Shown piece after piece: positions 21,323 to 33,981 of a DNA stretch of 64,000 nucleotides. Each line of letters starts with the position of its first letter. Positions within the stretch are counted from its first letter, which is position 1. Below the pieces are notes generated by a model. That model did not search any database, had not been told where the DNA came from, and saw nothing but the letters and a program-made list of their open reading frames with translations. The position numbers and the translations under genes were made by a program. This stretch comes from Panicum virgatum (taxonomy: Eukaryota > Streptophyta > Magnoliopsida > Poales > Poaceae): assembly GCF_016808335.1 (NCBI RefSeq), contig NC_053146.1, positions 27,877,495-27,941,494 of the forward strand, read 5' to 3'.

Positions 21323-23848
21323 TGTAACACCCTAATTTAAATTCCAGCATTTAATAATAAATTTAATTGGCTTTATTTGTTTTTCTAGGATTTAATTTGC
21401 TTAGTTTGCATTTAATCCAATTTTGTTCATCATGTAATTAAAATTTTATCATAGGTTAAACTTTGTTGTTGCATTCATGCTGGAGCATATTTTCTTTTGT
21501 TGTTTGGTTAGAGTTTGAATTCAAATTTATTTGAATTCTTTTAGCCGTGGAACCCCTGCTCCGCCGCCTCTCTCCTGCACCTGCACGCACCCTGGTCTGC
21601 ACGCCGTGGTCTGGAACGCTCGAGCGCCCTTTCCCCTCCTTTCCTTTCCCTTGTTTCGCGCTTAATGTCTCACCGGAGTAGCTATGCCCCGCTCTGCCGC
21701 CGCCGGCCGCTCCACTGCGCTGCACCCCTGTGCCGAACCCATAGTAGTGTTTGCGAGGCTGCGCACACCACTTCGGATCCAAAACCAAGTCGAATAGGGC
21801 CCTGGGTTGCCGATTTGCCGAACTCCGGCGACTCTGCCGCAGAGCGCCGCCGCGTGCCACCGTTGGCGCCGCCGCCCGCGCGCCCAAATGCTCTGGGCCG
21901 CCCGATTTAGATCCAACAATCCCAAATCAAGTCAGCCAAGTCAAACAGATAGGATACCGGTCAGCGCCTTCAGTTTTACATATGAGCCCCTCCTTTTCCT
22001 TGTAATCAACCCGCAGTCCACAGATGTTCAAAAATATTTACAGATCGGCCCATATATTTACACGGACCCCCTGAGTTTCTTTAAAATAAAACCCGCCATC
22101 CAGCCTGGTAGATTTTGCATGTTAACCCCTAGATCTAAAGTTTAATTACGTTTTAGTCCTCGGTTTTGCCCAGAAACCCCCTGGAACTCTAGTTTTCTTA
22201 CAAATAGGTCCCTGGAACTTGTTTTTGGCCTAGATTTTGCGTTTTAGCTCCGTTTAGGCGTTCTTTATGTCCACGCGATCGTTGTAGTGCGTAGAATAGT
22301 TCTAGCTTAGTTTTGTTTGCTGTTTTTACATATTGTTGTACTGTTTCTTAGTGTTAGCCTTTGTTTGCATGTATGTTTATGTTGTGTATTGTTTTTGGCC
22401 ATGTGTTCGTGAGTAGACGTTGATCCATCTGAGGAGCCCCAGTACCAGTACCAGGAGCCATCTTCAGAGCAGTTTGAGCAGCAGGATCAGTTTGAGGAAG
22501 GCAAGTATAACATGAACAACCTATCACTTTAAATACATTTTCATACTGCATTTTAATACTGTATACCTATAAGGACTTTCCTAGCCACTTTATATCCTTT
22601 ATATATATCCTTTGGGTTGCATTTTGGTTAGTTGTGCTAGGTGCCGCGCTATAACACACTTGGTCCTTTTTAATTAATTTGATTAATTGTTTATGGAACT
22701 TAATTCTGGGAGTGGCCCTCTGTGCTTCGTGCTTGGGTGGCTCACGTCTCGTTAAAATATGTTTTGTTAGAAACTTGGTTTAGGGGGCCAGCACGGTGCT
22801 TAGTGCTTGGTTGGCCACTCTCCATAAGGACCGGTTCATAGAGCGACAACCTGGGACAATAGCGCTACCACAAGACTGGAATGGGACGGTCTTGGCGTAA
22901 TAATTAGGTCTTTTTGGTTTGGAGTAACTTACCTGCGGGGCAGGGGAGGTAAGCTTCTATGGCCCTCGTGCTGAGTGGCCTCGTCTGTGCTTCGTGTCTT
23001 GACGCCCACTAGACCTGCTCCATAGTCGCTAATCCACCCTCGCGGTTACTCCTTACCAACGAGATTTTTTGTAAAGGCCTCGTAGTGAGTTTGCTAGTCA
23101 TCTCACCTAAGGAAGTGTGATGAACAACTAGCGTATCTCATGACTTGTGGGTAAAGATGTACAACCTCTGCAGAGTGTAAAACTGGTATACTAGCTGTGC
23201 TCACGGTCATGAGCGGCCCAGATTCTCCTTTTGATTAGTGGGGTTATCTTCCTTTGACAAGGCAGGTTTCCCCGGGTGGCTTGGTTTGGTTTGGGTCTCA
23301 GTAGTAACATGATTAATTTTGATTAATTACTATGTAACTGGGTTTATGGTAATTCATCCACTTGTAGTAAATAGCTTTAATAAAATTTTGCCAGGATTAA
23401 AAGCTAATGCAGTTGAGTCAGCCAACCTTAGAGCCTCATAGTCTGTGTTATACTTGTTTAGTACAAGTTGTGTACTCACTCTTGCCTACTCTACTCTTTT
23501 TCCTCTTGGGGATACTCTACTGCTGCTCAGTTGGCTGCCGACGCGAGGGAGTTCGCTCAGCGCTACCAAGACTACGAGGACTTCTAGGCATTCGTCTCCC
23601 AGTCGACGTCCCTGTGGCGCCCTGCTCAGCTTCCAACGAGAGTTATCATTTATGTATTACACTTCCGCATACTCTGTATCAGACATTTTGTCATTAATGT
23701 AATAAACAACATTCGTACTCGCTTTATTATATCTTTTTATGTGATATGTGCTGTGATATACTGTTCATTCTGTTGTATATACGTGTGACTTGATCCTGGC
23801 ACGTATATGATTGCTCGGTTTATGTCCTTTTATAAACCGGGTGTTACA
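21323..23848 (+). repeat. 5' LTR of F1 (2526 bp, internally deleted)
   Basis: It starts TGTAACACCC and ends GGGTGTTACA. Compared with the 3' LTR it lacks the segment corresponding to about 28987-29862, joined at 'ttttagc/cgtggaac' near 21545. It is otherwise collinear with the 3' LTR. Confidence 0.93.
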
Positions 23849-23851
23849 GAG

Positions 23852-23864
23852 TGGTATCAGAGCC
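23852..23864 (+). promoter_or_regulatory. Primer-binding site of F1
   Basis: TGGTATCAGAGCC lies three bases after the LTR end and is complementary to the 3' end of initiator methionine tRNA, the usual primer of Tekay elements. About 550 bp of non-coding leader (23865-24418) follows before gag. Confidence 0.92.
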
Positions 23865-24418
23865 ATATCGACTGTAGGACGAAAGCCTAGATAGAACTGG
23901 TCGAGTTTTAAGTCTTCTTCTCTCTCAGCCTTGTCTGCTGAAACTATTTTGCTATTATATTCCTTGAAATTCCAAGATTCTTACTCGTCTTGCCTTGAAT
24001 TCTCTCTATAGAATAGTTTCTGTAGATTTTGGCCTGAAATAAGTCGACTGACCATCATAGGTATAAGCTAAATGACCTCTTTATAATAATATGATAGTAC
24101 GTTATGCGACGCGATGTGTTAGTCGAGTCGTATGTTAAACTCGGCTAAGTTGTGAAATTTGTATGCTTGTTATTATGCCACATGTTTGATTTGGATTTTT
24201 GGTTGATTGCATAGTTTAGTAGTTAAATTTGTTTAATGAAAATCATTTTAAGTTAAAGTTAACTAATTAATAAAACAAGTTAGATCGTTGGGGGTAAAAC
24301 CGTCCACTCTATCCTGTCTACTTTATCATGTCTAAGTCTTTCTTGCAGAAAAATATTGTATCCATCTGAATTTATTTCTCCAATATCCATACTCATGAAA
24401 TCTTTTGTCCAAAATCAG

Positions 24419-25352
24419 ATGGTGAACACCAGGCGTGGTTCTCACCAGCAGGGGCAGAACAACCGGGGTACTGGGATCCCGATGCCTCCGCCTCTAACTC
24501 CGGAGCAGTATTTCCAGCTCCAGATGCAGATGATGGCTACCCTGAACAACACTATTCAAGCACTTCAGCAGGCTCACACTCAGCCTCCGCCTCCTCCACC
24601 GCCGCAGACCCGTGACAGGCGTGCTGAGTTCCTGAGGGGTCACCCACCGATGTTCTCTCACACGTCCGACCCTCTTCAGGCTGACGACTGGCTCCGTGTA
24701 GTGGAGCGCCAGCTGGACATCGCCCAGTGCGATGATCGGGAGCGAGTCTTGTACGCAGCAGAACAGCTGCGAGGGGGACTATGATAGTCACGGAGTATCG
24801 TGATCGTTTGTGCAGCTTGCTCGCTACGCCCCTACCGAGGTATCAGATGACCGCAAGAAGCAGGAGCACTTCATGGAGGGTCTTGAGGACTACCTCCAGT
24901 ATGCGCTGCTGAACCTCCGCTTCGACGACTTCAACCATCTGGTTGACAGCGCGCTCAACACGGAGCGCAAGCACCTGGAGATGGAGGACAAGAAGAGGAA
25001 GGTCGTTCCCGTTGCTTCCGACAGCAACACCCGTCCTCGCCTCCAGCCGCCTCAGCAGTACCAGCAGCAGCAGTACCGGCCTCCCCAGCAGTACCAGCAG
25101 AGGCCGCAGCAGTACCCGCCTCGACAGCAGTAGCAGGCAGGTTAGGGCCCAAGGTTACTGGCACCTCCGGCTCGTACTGCTCCACCAGCTCCGCCAGCAC
25201 CGCATGCTCCACGGCAGGCAGCTCCTCCTGCCGGATAGCAGGCTCAGGGACCCCCTCGCACCTGCTATCACTGCGGCCAGCCGGGGCACTACACCAACTC
25301 TTGCCCCCGGAAGGCACAGGCGGGACAGCAGGGGCGCCCAGCTCAGCCCAGG
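24419..25352 (+). pseudogene. gag of F1, internally deleted
   Basis: The start MVNTRRGSHQQGQ at 24419 is preferred over the earlier methionine at 24356 because MVNTRRG is a usual gag start in this clade. A proline-rich stretch and a capsid start follow (LRGHPPMFSHTSDPLQADDW). At about 24780 the sequence jumps from EQLRGGL to VTEYRDR, so roughly 100 residues of the capsid domain are missing and reading shifts frame. The part QLARYAPTEVSDDRKKQEHF continues at 24816-25133, then TAG codons interrupt the QYQQ-rich linker. The zinc knuckle [14 protein letters not shown] is intact at about 25264-25306. Confidence 0.85.
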
Positions 25353-28300
25353 GTGCCAGCACAGGGTCGGGTGAACCACGTGATGGCCGAATCAGCGGCC
25401 GAGGCTCCTAACGTTGTTATTGGTACGTTCATGGTCAACTCTCACCCCACTACAGTGCTTTTCGATACCGGTGCTACTCATTCTTTCATTTCCAAGTCAT
25501 TTGCCGAGCAGCATCGTATACCAGTTTCTTGTATGAGAATAGCTATGGTAGTTACCTCACCTGGGGGCCAGATACATACATGTTCTATATGCTCCAGAGT
25601 TAGTATGGTCATAAATGGGGTAGAATTCTACACTGGTTTGATCGTCATTGATTCCTCGGGGATAGATGTGATTTTGGGCATGGAGACCCTTACCAGATGG
25701 GGAGTCCGTATTGATTGTGCTCAGCGGACAGTTCACTTGTCAGCATCTGATGGCCAAGAGGTGACAGTCAGTGCTTCAGAGCCCTCGGGATTTCTTCATC
25801 AGATGGAGGCTAGACCCACGGATGGTATTCGCGTGGTGTCTGAATTCCTGGATGTCTTTCCGGATGATTTGCAAGGTATGCCGCCTGAACGCGACATCGA
25901 GTTTTCTATTGGTCTCTTGCCTGGCACTGTTCCTATTGCAAAGCGGCCCTACCGCATGGCACCTATAGAGCATGAGGAAGTCAAGAAGACTATTGATGAG
26001 TTGCTAGCCAAGGGCTATATCCGTCGCAGCTTCTCTCCTTGGGCTTTTCCATTGTTGCTAGTAGATAAGAAGGATGGCTCGAAGAGAATGTGTGTTGATT
26101 ATCGGGAGCTGAATGCAGTTACCATCAAGAACAAGCATCCACTGCCCCGTATTGAGGATCTCTTTGATCTGCTTCGAGGTGCTCGCATATTCTCGAAGAT
26201 TGATCTGCGTTCGGGTTATTTTTAGTTGAGGATCCGTCCTGGGGATATTCCAAAGACGACATTCACCTGCAAGTACGGGCTGTATGAGTACACGGTCATA
26301 TCCTTCGGCTTGACTAATGCCCCGGCTTTCTTCATGCACTTGATGAACATGGTTTTCATGGATTATCTGGATGTTTTCGTGGTAATCTTCATTGATGATA
26401 TTCTGATCTTCTCCAAGACAGAGGAAGGGCATGAAGAGCATCTGAGGCTCGTGTTGCAGAGATTGAGGGAGCATCAGCTGTATGCTAAGTTCAGCAAGTG
26501 CGAGTTCTGGATTGACGAGGTTCCATTCCTCGGTCATATCATCTCCAAGGGAGGTATTGCAGTTGATCCGAGCAAGGTGAAGGATGTGCTCGAGTGGGAG
26601 ACACCGCAGTCGGTGAAGGAAGTCTGGTCATTCTTGGGCTTAGCAGGATATTATTGGAGGTTCATTGAGAATTTCTCCAAGATCGCGAAGCCTTTGACTT
26701 CTTTGCTAGAGAAGAATGCGGCATTCATATTGACAGATGAGCGTCAGATGGCCTTTGATGAGTTGAAGAAGAGGCTTACTACGGCGCCAGTCCTTACTCT
26801 GCCAGACCAGAGCAAGAGGTTCACGGTGTATTGTGATGCTTCAAAGGATGGTCTTGGCTGTGTTCTGATGCAGGAGGGTAGAGTGATTGCTTATGCTTCA
26901 CGGCAGTTACGTCGGCATGAGCTGAACTATCCCACTCATGATCTTGAGCTAGCCGCAGTTGTGCATGCTCTGAAGATTTGGAGACATTACTTGTATGGGC
27001 AGCAGTGTGATATCTACACTGATCACAAGAGCCTCAATTATATTTTCATGCAGAATGAGCTGAATATGCGGCAGAGGAGATGGTTAGAACTAGTCAAGGA
27101 CTATGACCTGGAGATTCACTATCATCCGAGTAAGGCCAATGTTGTGGTAGACGCTCTGAGCAGAAGAAGCTATGTCAACATGGCCGTTGCTTTCCAGATG
27201 CCTCAGGAGTTATGTGAGGAGTTTGAGCAGTTGAGTCTGGGTTTCTTGCATCATACTTCTAGTGCGACATTCGAGGCAGTACCCACTCTAGAGGCAGAGA
27301 TCAGGCAGCATCAGAAGGAAGATGAGAAGCTGCAGGAGATTCGTGAATTGCTCAAGAAAGGCAAGGGTCCTCATTTCAGAGAGGATGATCAGGGTACCTT
27401 GTGGTACAAGAACCGGATCTGTGTGCCAGATGTGAAGGATCTCCGGAAGCTGATTCTGAGTGAGGCTCATGATACAGCTTATTCTATTCATCCGGGCAGC
27501 ACGAAGATGTATTATGATCTCAAGGAATGTTTCTGGTGGTATGGGATGAAGCGTTCAGTGGCAGAGTACGTGGCTATTTGTGACACCTGTCAGCGTGTCA
27601 AGGCTGAGCATCAGAGGCCAGCAGGTCTGTTACAGCCTTTGAAGATTCTAGAGTGGAAATGGGAGGAAATCACTATAGACTTCATTGTTGGATTGCCTTG
27701 TACTCAGAAAGGGTACAACTCTATATGGGTAGTAGTGGATCATCTGACGAAGGTTGCTCACTTCATTCCAGTGAACACTACTTACTCCGGTGCTAGACTT
27801 GCAGAGTTGTACATCTCTCGGATTATCTGTTTGCATGGTGTGCCCAAGAAGATCATATCAGATAGAGGGTCTCAGTTCACTTCACGATTCTGGGAGCAGC
27901 TCCATGATTCATTGGATACGAAGCTGCTTTTCAGTATGGCTTATCACCCTCAGACAGATGGGCAGACAGAGAGAACCAACCAAGTGTTGGAAGATATGCT
28001 GAGAGATTGTGCCATTCAGTACGGTACTAGTTGGGATAAGTGCCTGTCATATGCTGAGTTTTCATACAACAACAGCTATCAGGCCAATCTGAAGAAGTCC
28101 CCCTTCGAGGCATTATATGGCAGAAAGTGCAGGACTCCACTCTATTGGGATCAGATTGGTGAGAAGCAGCTCTTTGGCCCTGACATTATAGAAGATGGAG
28201 AGCAGATGGTACAAGCTGTGTGGGAGAATCTGAGGATTGAACAGAGTAGGCAAAAGAGCTATGCAGATGACAAACGAAGAGACCTGACTTTCAGTGTTGG

Positions 28301-28727
28301 TGATCATGTATACCTGAAGGTGTCTCCGATGTGAGGAATCCGCAGATTTAACGTCAAGGGGAAGTTAGCACCTCGGTATGTGGGCCTATACAAGGTGCTA
28401 GAGAGGAAAGGCGAAGTTGCATATCGCCTGGAGTTGCCTACCAGCCTCTCATGAGTTCATGATGTCTTCCATATTTCTCAGCTGAAGAAGTGTCTGCGAG
28501 TACCTGAGGAGCAGGCAACACTGGATGGGTTAGATGTGCAGGAGGATTTGACTTATACTGAGCATCTGGTGAAGATTCTGGAGACATCAGAGAGGGTTAC
28601 ACGGAACAAGCGCATCAAGATGTGTAGAGTTTAGTGGAGTCATCACAGTGAGGCTAAGGCTACATGGGAGCGAGAAGATGAGCTGAAGAAGACATATCCA
28701 GATCTCTTTGCTAGCCAGCCCAGCTAA
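25353..28727 (+). pseudogene. pol of F1: protease, RT, RNase H, integrase, chromodomain
   Basis: Protease: [12 protein letters not shown] (D at residue 38 counted from 25353). Reverse transcriptase: DLRSGY at the end of the first open segment, and FIDDIL (residues 55-60 counted from 26226). RNase H: D204, E241, D266, D309 in CDASKDG, ELAAVV, YTDHKSL and VVDALSRR. Integrase: H415, H422, C452, C455 zinc finger; D485, D546, E582 with 35 residues between the last two. A chromodomain ends the protein (KMCRV, stop, then WSHHSEAKATWE). All catalytic residues survive. Four in-frame stops break it: TAG 26223, TGA 28332, TGA 28452, TAG 28632; no frameshift is seen after 25353. The natural end is TAA at 28725-28727. 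The chromodomain would direct integration to heterochromatin. Confidence 0.95.
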
Positions 28728-28744
28728 ATCTCGGGGACGAGATT

Positions 28745-28763
28745 TCTTTAAGGGGGTAGGGTC
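28745..28763 (+). promoter_or_regulatory. Polypurine tract of F1
   Basis: A tract reading TTTAAGGGGGTAGGGTC immediately precedes the 3' LTR. The same AAGGGGGTAGGG core precedes the F3 LTR on the minus strand. Confidence 0.85.
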
Positions 28764-31700
28764 TGTAACACCCTAATTTAAATTCCAGCTTTTAATAATA
28801 AATTTAATTGGCTTTATTTGTTTTTCTAGGATTTAATTTGCTTAGTTTGCATTTAATCCAATTTTTTTCCTCATGTAATTAAAATTTTATCATAGGTTAA
28901 ACTTTGTTGTTGCATTCATTCTGGAGCATATTTTCTTTTGTTGTTTGGTTAGAGTTTGAATTCAAATTTATTTGAATTCTTTTAGCTTGAGTTTGAATTA
29001 GAATTAGAAAGAGAGAAATAGAAAGAAAAACCAAAACAAGAAACCCAGCCCTTCCCCGCGCGGCCCAACCCGCGCTAGGCCAGCAGCCACCCCGCTCCCC
29101 CTCTTTTCCCCGGCCCAGCTTACCTGTTGCCGCGGCCCAGCCTTCTCAGCCCGCGAAGCGCAAGGCCCAGCTCGCGCAGCCTCCCGGCCCAGCTCGCCGC
29201 ACCCGCTCGCTCACCCCGTTTCGGCCCAGCAGGACCCCACGCTCGCCCGTCTCCCCGCGGAACGCGTCCCCGCCAGCGCACGCGTCCCCCTCCTTTCTCT
29301 GACCCCGTGACCCCACTAGTCAGCCCTCTCCCTCCTTTCCTTTCTTCCTCCCCGAGCTCCGCTGCCCGCTGAATCGCAGCGCCGCGCGACCCGCTGCCCC
29401 ATGGACCGTCCGACCTCCGCGGGCCCACCATCCAGCCGTCCAGTGCTCGCCCCGCCTTCTAGAAGCTACGCGCCGAGCCCCGGGATCACGCAGCGCCGTT
29501 AGCGCGATCCGTTTTCCCCACAGAGCAGCACCGGCCGTGTTTCCCGCAGCCCGTACGCCGAGGATCACGCCCGCCGCCTTTTTAACGCGCCCCACACCTC
29601 CCTGAACCTTATCCCCACCCCAATTTTTCCCCAAACCCTAGCCCAACGCCGCCCCGCCGTTGGAGCTCTGCCCGGACGCCCCACGGTGAGCTCCTCGACG
29701 AAGCTCCACGCCGTCAACCCTGTGCCGGCCATCCTGATCCACTTGGTCATTTCACAAGACGACCCCATGTCGCTGCCACCGGAGCAGACGCTCAAGGAGC
29801 CGTCCACGCGGCCTCTCCCCGTGCGCCACCGATCTGCCAAGCTAGGAACTGCCGCGACGCCGCTGTGGAACCCCTGCTCTGCCGCCTCTCTCCTGCACCT
29901 GCACTCACCTTGGTCTGCACGCCGTGGTATGGAACGCTCCAGCGCCCTTTCCCCACCGTTTCTTTCCCTTGTTTCGCGCTTAATGTCTCACCGGAGTAGC
30001 TATGCCCCGCTCTGCCGCCGCCGGCTGCTCCACTGCGCTGCACCCCTATGCCGAACCCGTAGTAGTGTTTGCGAGGCTGCGCGCACCACTCCGGATCCAA
30101 AACCAAGTCGAATAGGGCCCTGGGTTGCCGATTTGGCGAACTCCAGCGACTCTGCCGCAGAGCGCCGCCGCGCGCGACCGTTGGCGCTGCCGCCCGCGCG
30201 CCCAAACGCTCTGGGCCGCCCGATTTAGAACCAACAATCCCAAATCAAGTCAGCCAAGTCAAACATATAGGATACCGGTCAGCACCATCAGTTTTGCATA
30301 TGAGCCCCTCCTTTTCCTTGTAATCAACCCGTAGTCCACAGATGTTCAAAAATATTTACAGATCGGCCCATATATTTACACGAACGCCCCTGAGTTTCTT
30401 TAAAATAAAACCCGCCATCCAGTCTGGTAGATTTTGCATGTTAACCACTGGATCTAAAATTTAATTATGTTTTAGTCCTCGGTTTTGCCCAGAAACCGCC
30501 TGGAACTCCAGTTTTCTTACAAATAGGTCCCTGGAACTTGTTTTTGGCCTATATTTTGCGTTTTAGCTCCGTTTTTGGCGTTCTTTATGTCCACGCGATC
30601 GTTGTAGCGCGTAGAATAGTTCTAGCTTAGTTTTGTTTGCTGTTTTTACATATTGTTGTACTGTTTCTTAGTGTTAGCCTTTGTTTGCATGTATGTTTAT
30701 GTTGTGTATTGTTTTTGGCCATGTGTTCGTGAGTAGACGTTGATCCATCTGAGGAGCCCCAGTACCAATACCAGGAGCCATCTTCAGAGCAGTTTGAGCA
30801 GCAGGATCAGTTTGAGGAAGGCAAGTATAACATGAACAACCAATCACTTTAAATACATTTTCATACTGCAGTTTAATACTGTATGCCTATAAGGACTTTC
30901 ATAGCCACTTTATATCCTTTATATATATCCTTTGGGTTGCATTTTGGTTAGTTGTGCTAGGTGCCGTGCTATAACACACTTGGTCCTTTTTAATTAATTT
31001 GATTAATGGTTTATGCAACTTAATTCTGGGAGTGGCCCTCTGTGCTTCGTGCTTGGGTGGCTCACGCCTCGTTAAAATATGTTTTGTTAGAAATTTGGTT
31101 TAGGGGGCCAGCACGGTGCTTAGTGCTTGGTTGGCCACTCTCCATAAGGACCGGTTCATAGAGCGACAACCTGGGACAACAGCGCTACCACAAGACTGGA
31201 ATGGGATGGTCTTGTCATAATAATTAGGTCTTTTTGGTTTGGAGTAACTTACCTGCGGGGCAGGGGCGGTAAACTTCTATGGCCCTCGTGCTGAGTGGCC
31301 TCGTCTGTGCTTCGTGTCTTGACGCCCACTAGACCTGCTCCATAGTCGCCGATCCACCCTCGCAGTTACTCCTTACCAACGAGATTCTTTGTAAAGGCCT
31401 CGTAGTGAGTTTGCTAGTCATCTCACCTAAGGAAGTGTGATGAACAACTAGCGTATCTCACGACTTGTGGGTAAAGATGTGCAACCTCTGCAGAGTGTAA
31501 AACTGGTATACTAGCCGTGCTCATGGTCATGAGCAGCCAGATCCTCCTTTTGATTAGTGGGGTTATCTTCCTTTGACGAGGCAAGTTTCCCCGGGTGGCT
31601 TGGTTTGGTTTGGGTCTCAGTAGTAACATGATTAATTTTGATTAATTACTATGTAACTGGGTTTATGGTAATTCATCCACTTGTAGTAAATAGCTTTAAT

Positions 31701-32166
31701 AAAATTTTGCCAAGATTAAAAGCTAATGTAGTTGAGTCAGCCAACCTTAGAGCCTCATAGTCTGTGTTATACTTGTTGAGTACAAGTTGTGTACTCACTC
31801 TTGCCTACTCTACTCTTTTTGCTCTTGGGGATACTCTACTGCTGCTCAGTTCCCGCCAACGCGAGGTAATTCGCTCAGCGCTACCAGGACTACGAGGACT
31901 TCTAGGCGTTCGTCTCCCAGTCGACGTCCCTATGGCGCCCTGCTCAGCTTCCGACGAGAGTTATCGTTTATGTATTACGCTTCCGCATACTCTGTATCAG
32001 ACATTTTGTCATTAATGTAATAAATAACATTCGTACTCGCTTTATTATATCTTTTTACGTGATATGTGCTGTGATATACTGTTCATTCTGTTGTATATAC
32101 GTGTGACTTGATCCTGGCACATATATGATTGCTCGGTTTATGTCCTTTTATAAATCGGGTGTTACA
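28764..32166 (+). repeat. 3' LTR of F1 (3403 bp, full length)
   Basis: It starts TGTAACACCC at 28764 and ends GGGTGTTACA at 32166. It includes the 877-bp GC-rich block missing from the 5' LTR (about 28987-29862), which contains a TTTTTAA box near 29579 and probably the promoter. GC-driven frames here are not genes. Confidence 0.93.
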
Positions 32167-33263
32167 ACAACAAGGAGGGCAGCGGTGGAACCAGCCACGT
32201 CCACCTTTTCAGGGAGGTAATAACTACAATCCTTCTTATAATTCAAATTTCAATTTAAACCAACCTCCCTTGAGAGAACTTGTTCTTGGCCAAGTTAAAA
32301 TCAACAAAAATATAAATAAAAAGCTTTTGGCCAATGACAAATCCCTGGAAAGTTTAAATGTTAAGCTTGAATCTTTGTCTTCTACTCTTAAAAACCAGTT
32401 AAGTTTCAACAAAATGATCGAACCCCAGCTTGCACAAATTGTTGTTTCGTTACCAGCTGTTGAGAGCGGGAAGATCCCGGGGCAACCCGAGTCTCCCGTT
32501 GAAAATGTCAGCATGGTGTCTACTGGACGAGGTAACTCGTCCCGGAGGCCACCACGCAATAACCATGCAGGTAGGTACTATCCCCCAAGGAACGACATTT
32601 GGGATGGCATGGTGGCAGTGGTGCAAGAGGATCCAGGGGTCCCCATGATCAGCTGCTCGATCTACATCAAACACTTCGAGCAATGCCTATGCGATCTGGG
32701 GGCAAGCGTGAATATAATGCCCAAGGTAATATATGAAGCACTTGAATATCCTGCTCTTTCCCCAACAACTATGCTCGTACAACTTGCAGATTCAACCATT
32801 CGGTATCCCGAAGGGATAGCCGAACATGTTTTCGTACGAGTATGAGACTCCTTCGTCCTTGGCGACTTTGTGGTAATGGATAAGGAGGGCGACCTCAGAG
32901 TCGACGTCGTACTTGGGCGACCTTTTCTAAGGTCTGCCAAGGCAAGGATCGATGTCTGAAAGGGAGAAATCTGTTTTCATGTCGGAAGGGAGGATATGTT
33001 TTTCAGGTTCAAGAAGAAGGAAGAGCAGCGCTTCATGATCCAACAAGACAGTGAAGGGCAAGCACTCTGGGGTGCACCAGAACCCCAGCCAGAACAATGA
33101 CCCTCCGCACCGAAAAGAAAGAAGAAGGAAAAGAAGGTGTGGCGGAAGGTCGAGAGTTTGGCCTCGTTCAGTTCTCCAGGACGAGCCGATGAATGGTAAG
33201 AACGATGGAGAAAAGTCGTGCACGTCGGACTTTAAACGACGCGCCCTTGCCAAAGGTAAATTG
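32167..33263 (+). pseudogene. gag C-terminus and aspartic protease of E2
   Basis: This continues the gag interrupted by F1. From 32172 it reads QQGGQRWNQPRPPFQGG, an Asn-rich stretch, then a segment with a heptad pattern (KKLLANDKSLESLNVKLESL). The protease follows with CDLGASVNIMP; the DLGAS form is usual in Athila. A TGA at 32845 (after VFVRV) and another after RIDV at about 32957 interrupt it; between them VVLGRPFLRSAKARIDV is the protease C-terminal motif. Coding similarity ends near 33240 (TSDFKRRALAKGK). No reverse transcriptase follows. Confidence 0.85.
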
Positions 33264-33981
33264 ATATTTATCTCATGTTTGTTTCATCCGCTTTTCAACA
33301 TTTTCTTTGCACCTTATTTGTTTTTATCCACTGCATGTTTGAAATTTTCAAAATTGTTTTCTGCATGCTGGAATTTTTTCTAGCATTTTTCCCTTTTTAC
33401 AAAAAGACCAAAAATATTTTCTGAGTTTTAAAATCCTTTGGGAAAAATAATTTGGACATCTTTTCGAGCAAACTTTTGGTCGTGCACCAGATTTCCAAAG
33501 TTCATAACCGTTGAGGAAGCATCTGGCCAAAGGGGGGCACCAGGGGGCCCACCCTGGGGTCGACCGACCCCATAGGTTGGCCGACCCAGGACCAACGGCT
33601 CCTGGGCCCCACCTTCTCCAACGGCTACCTAACCATTGTGCCTGGCTCTTCCTCGGGTGCACTCACCCAAATTCCTTTAAATAGAGGCCGAGAGAGGGGT
33701 GATGAGCTCTCATGCTCACTCTCTCCACTCTCACTCCCTCTCACACATTCTTGCTCGGGTTTCCTTTGGATTTTGACTCATGTTTGATTGCAAGAACACT
33801 CTCTCTCTCTCATTTCTTTGCTGCAAGATTGATCACATATTTGGAGGAATAACTTTTGGGTAAGAGTTTCATTTTCATTTCACTAACGTAACCTGAATCG
33901 AGTTGTTCTCGTTTGTTCTTGTTCGTTCTTGTTGCAAGCATAAGAGGTGCAGGGCGGAAAATTTCCGGAGCTCTCAAGAGG
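33264..33981 (+). other. UTR-like stretch of E2 between protease and ATHILA ORF-1
   Basis: Non-coding. It contains a paired GGTCGACCGACCCC / GGTTGGCCGACCC motif at about 33560-33590, a TTTAAATA box near 33677 and CT-rich sequence, laid out like the LTR promoters of Athila elements here. It could be an internal promoter for the next gene. Confidence 0.5.

Larger units (their letters stand above)
21323..32166 (+). mobile_element. F1: complete Tekay chromovirus, 10.8 kb
   Basis: Both LTRs, an iMet primer site, gag, pol with chromodomain and a polypurine tract are present. It is flanked by perfect target duplications ACAAC (21318-21322 and 32167-32171) inside the gag of E2. LTR ends are TGTAACACCC and GGGTGTTACA, a 10-bp perfect inverted repeat. 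The 5' LTR lacks about 877 bp that the 3' LTR has. The LTRs differ by scattered substitutions, so insertion is not very recent. Stops and gag deletion make it non-autonomous now. Confidence 0.95.

Noticed and set aside
23852..23864. tRNA genes at primer-binding sites
   Set aside because: Only 12-19 bases match tRNA 3' ends; no cloverleaf sequence is present.
24356..24418. Upstream methionine for the F1 gag
   Set aside because: MVNTRRG at 24419 is the recognised gag start; the upstream residues are leader sequence.
29686..30228. 180-codon plus-strand frame
   Set aside because: Part of the F1 3' LTR; the corresponding 5' LTR sequence is partly deleted and its frame differs.
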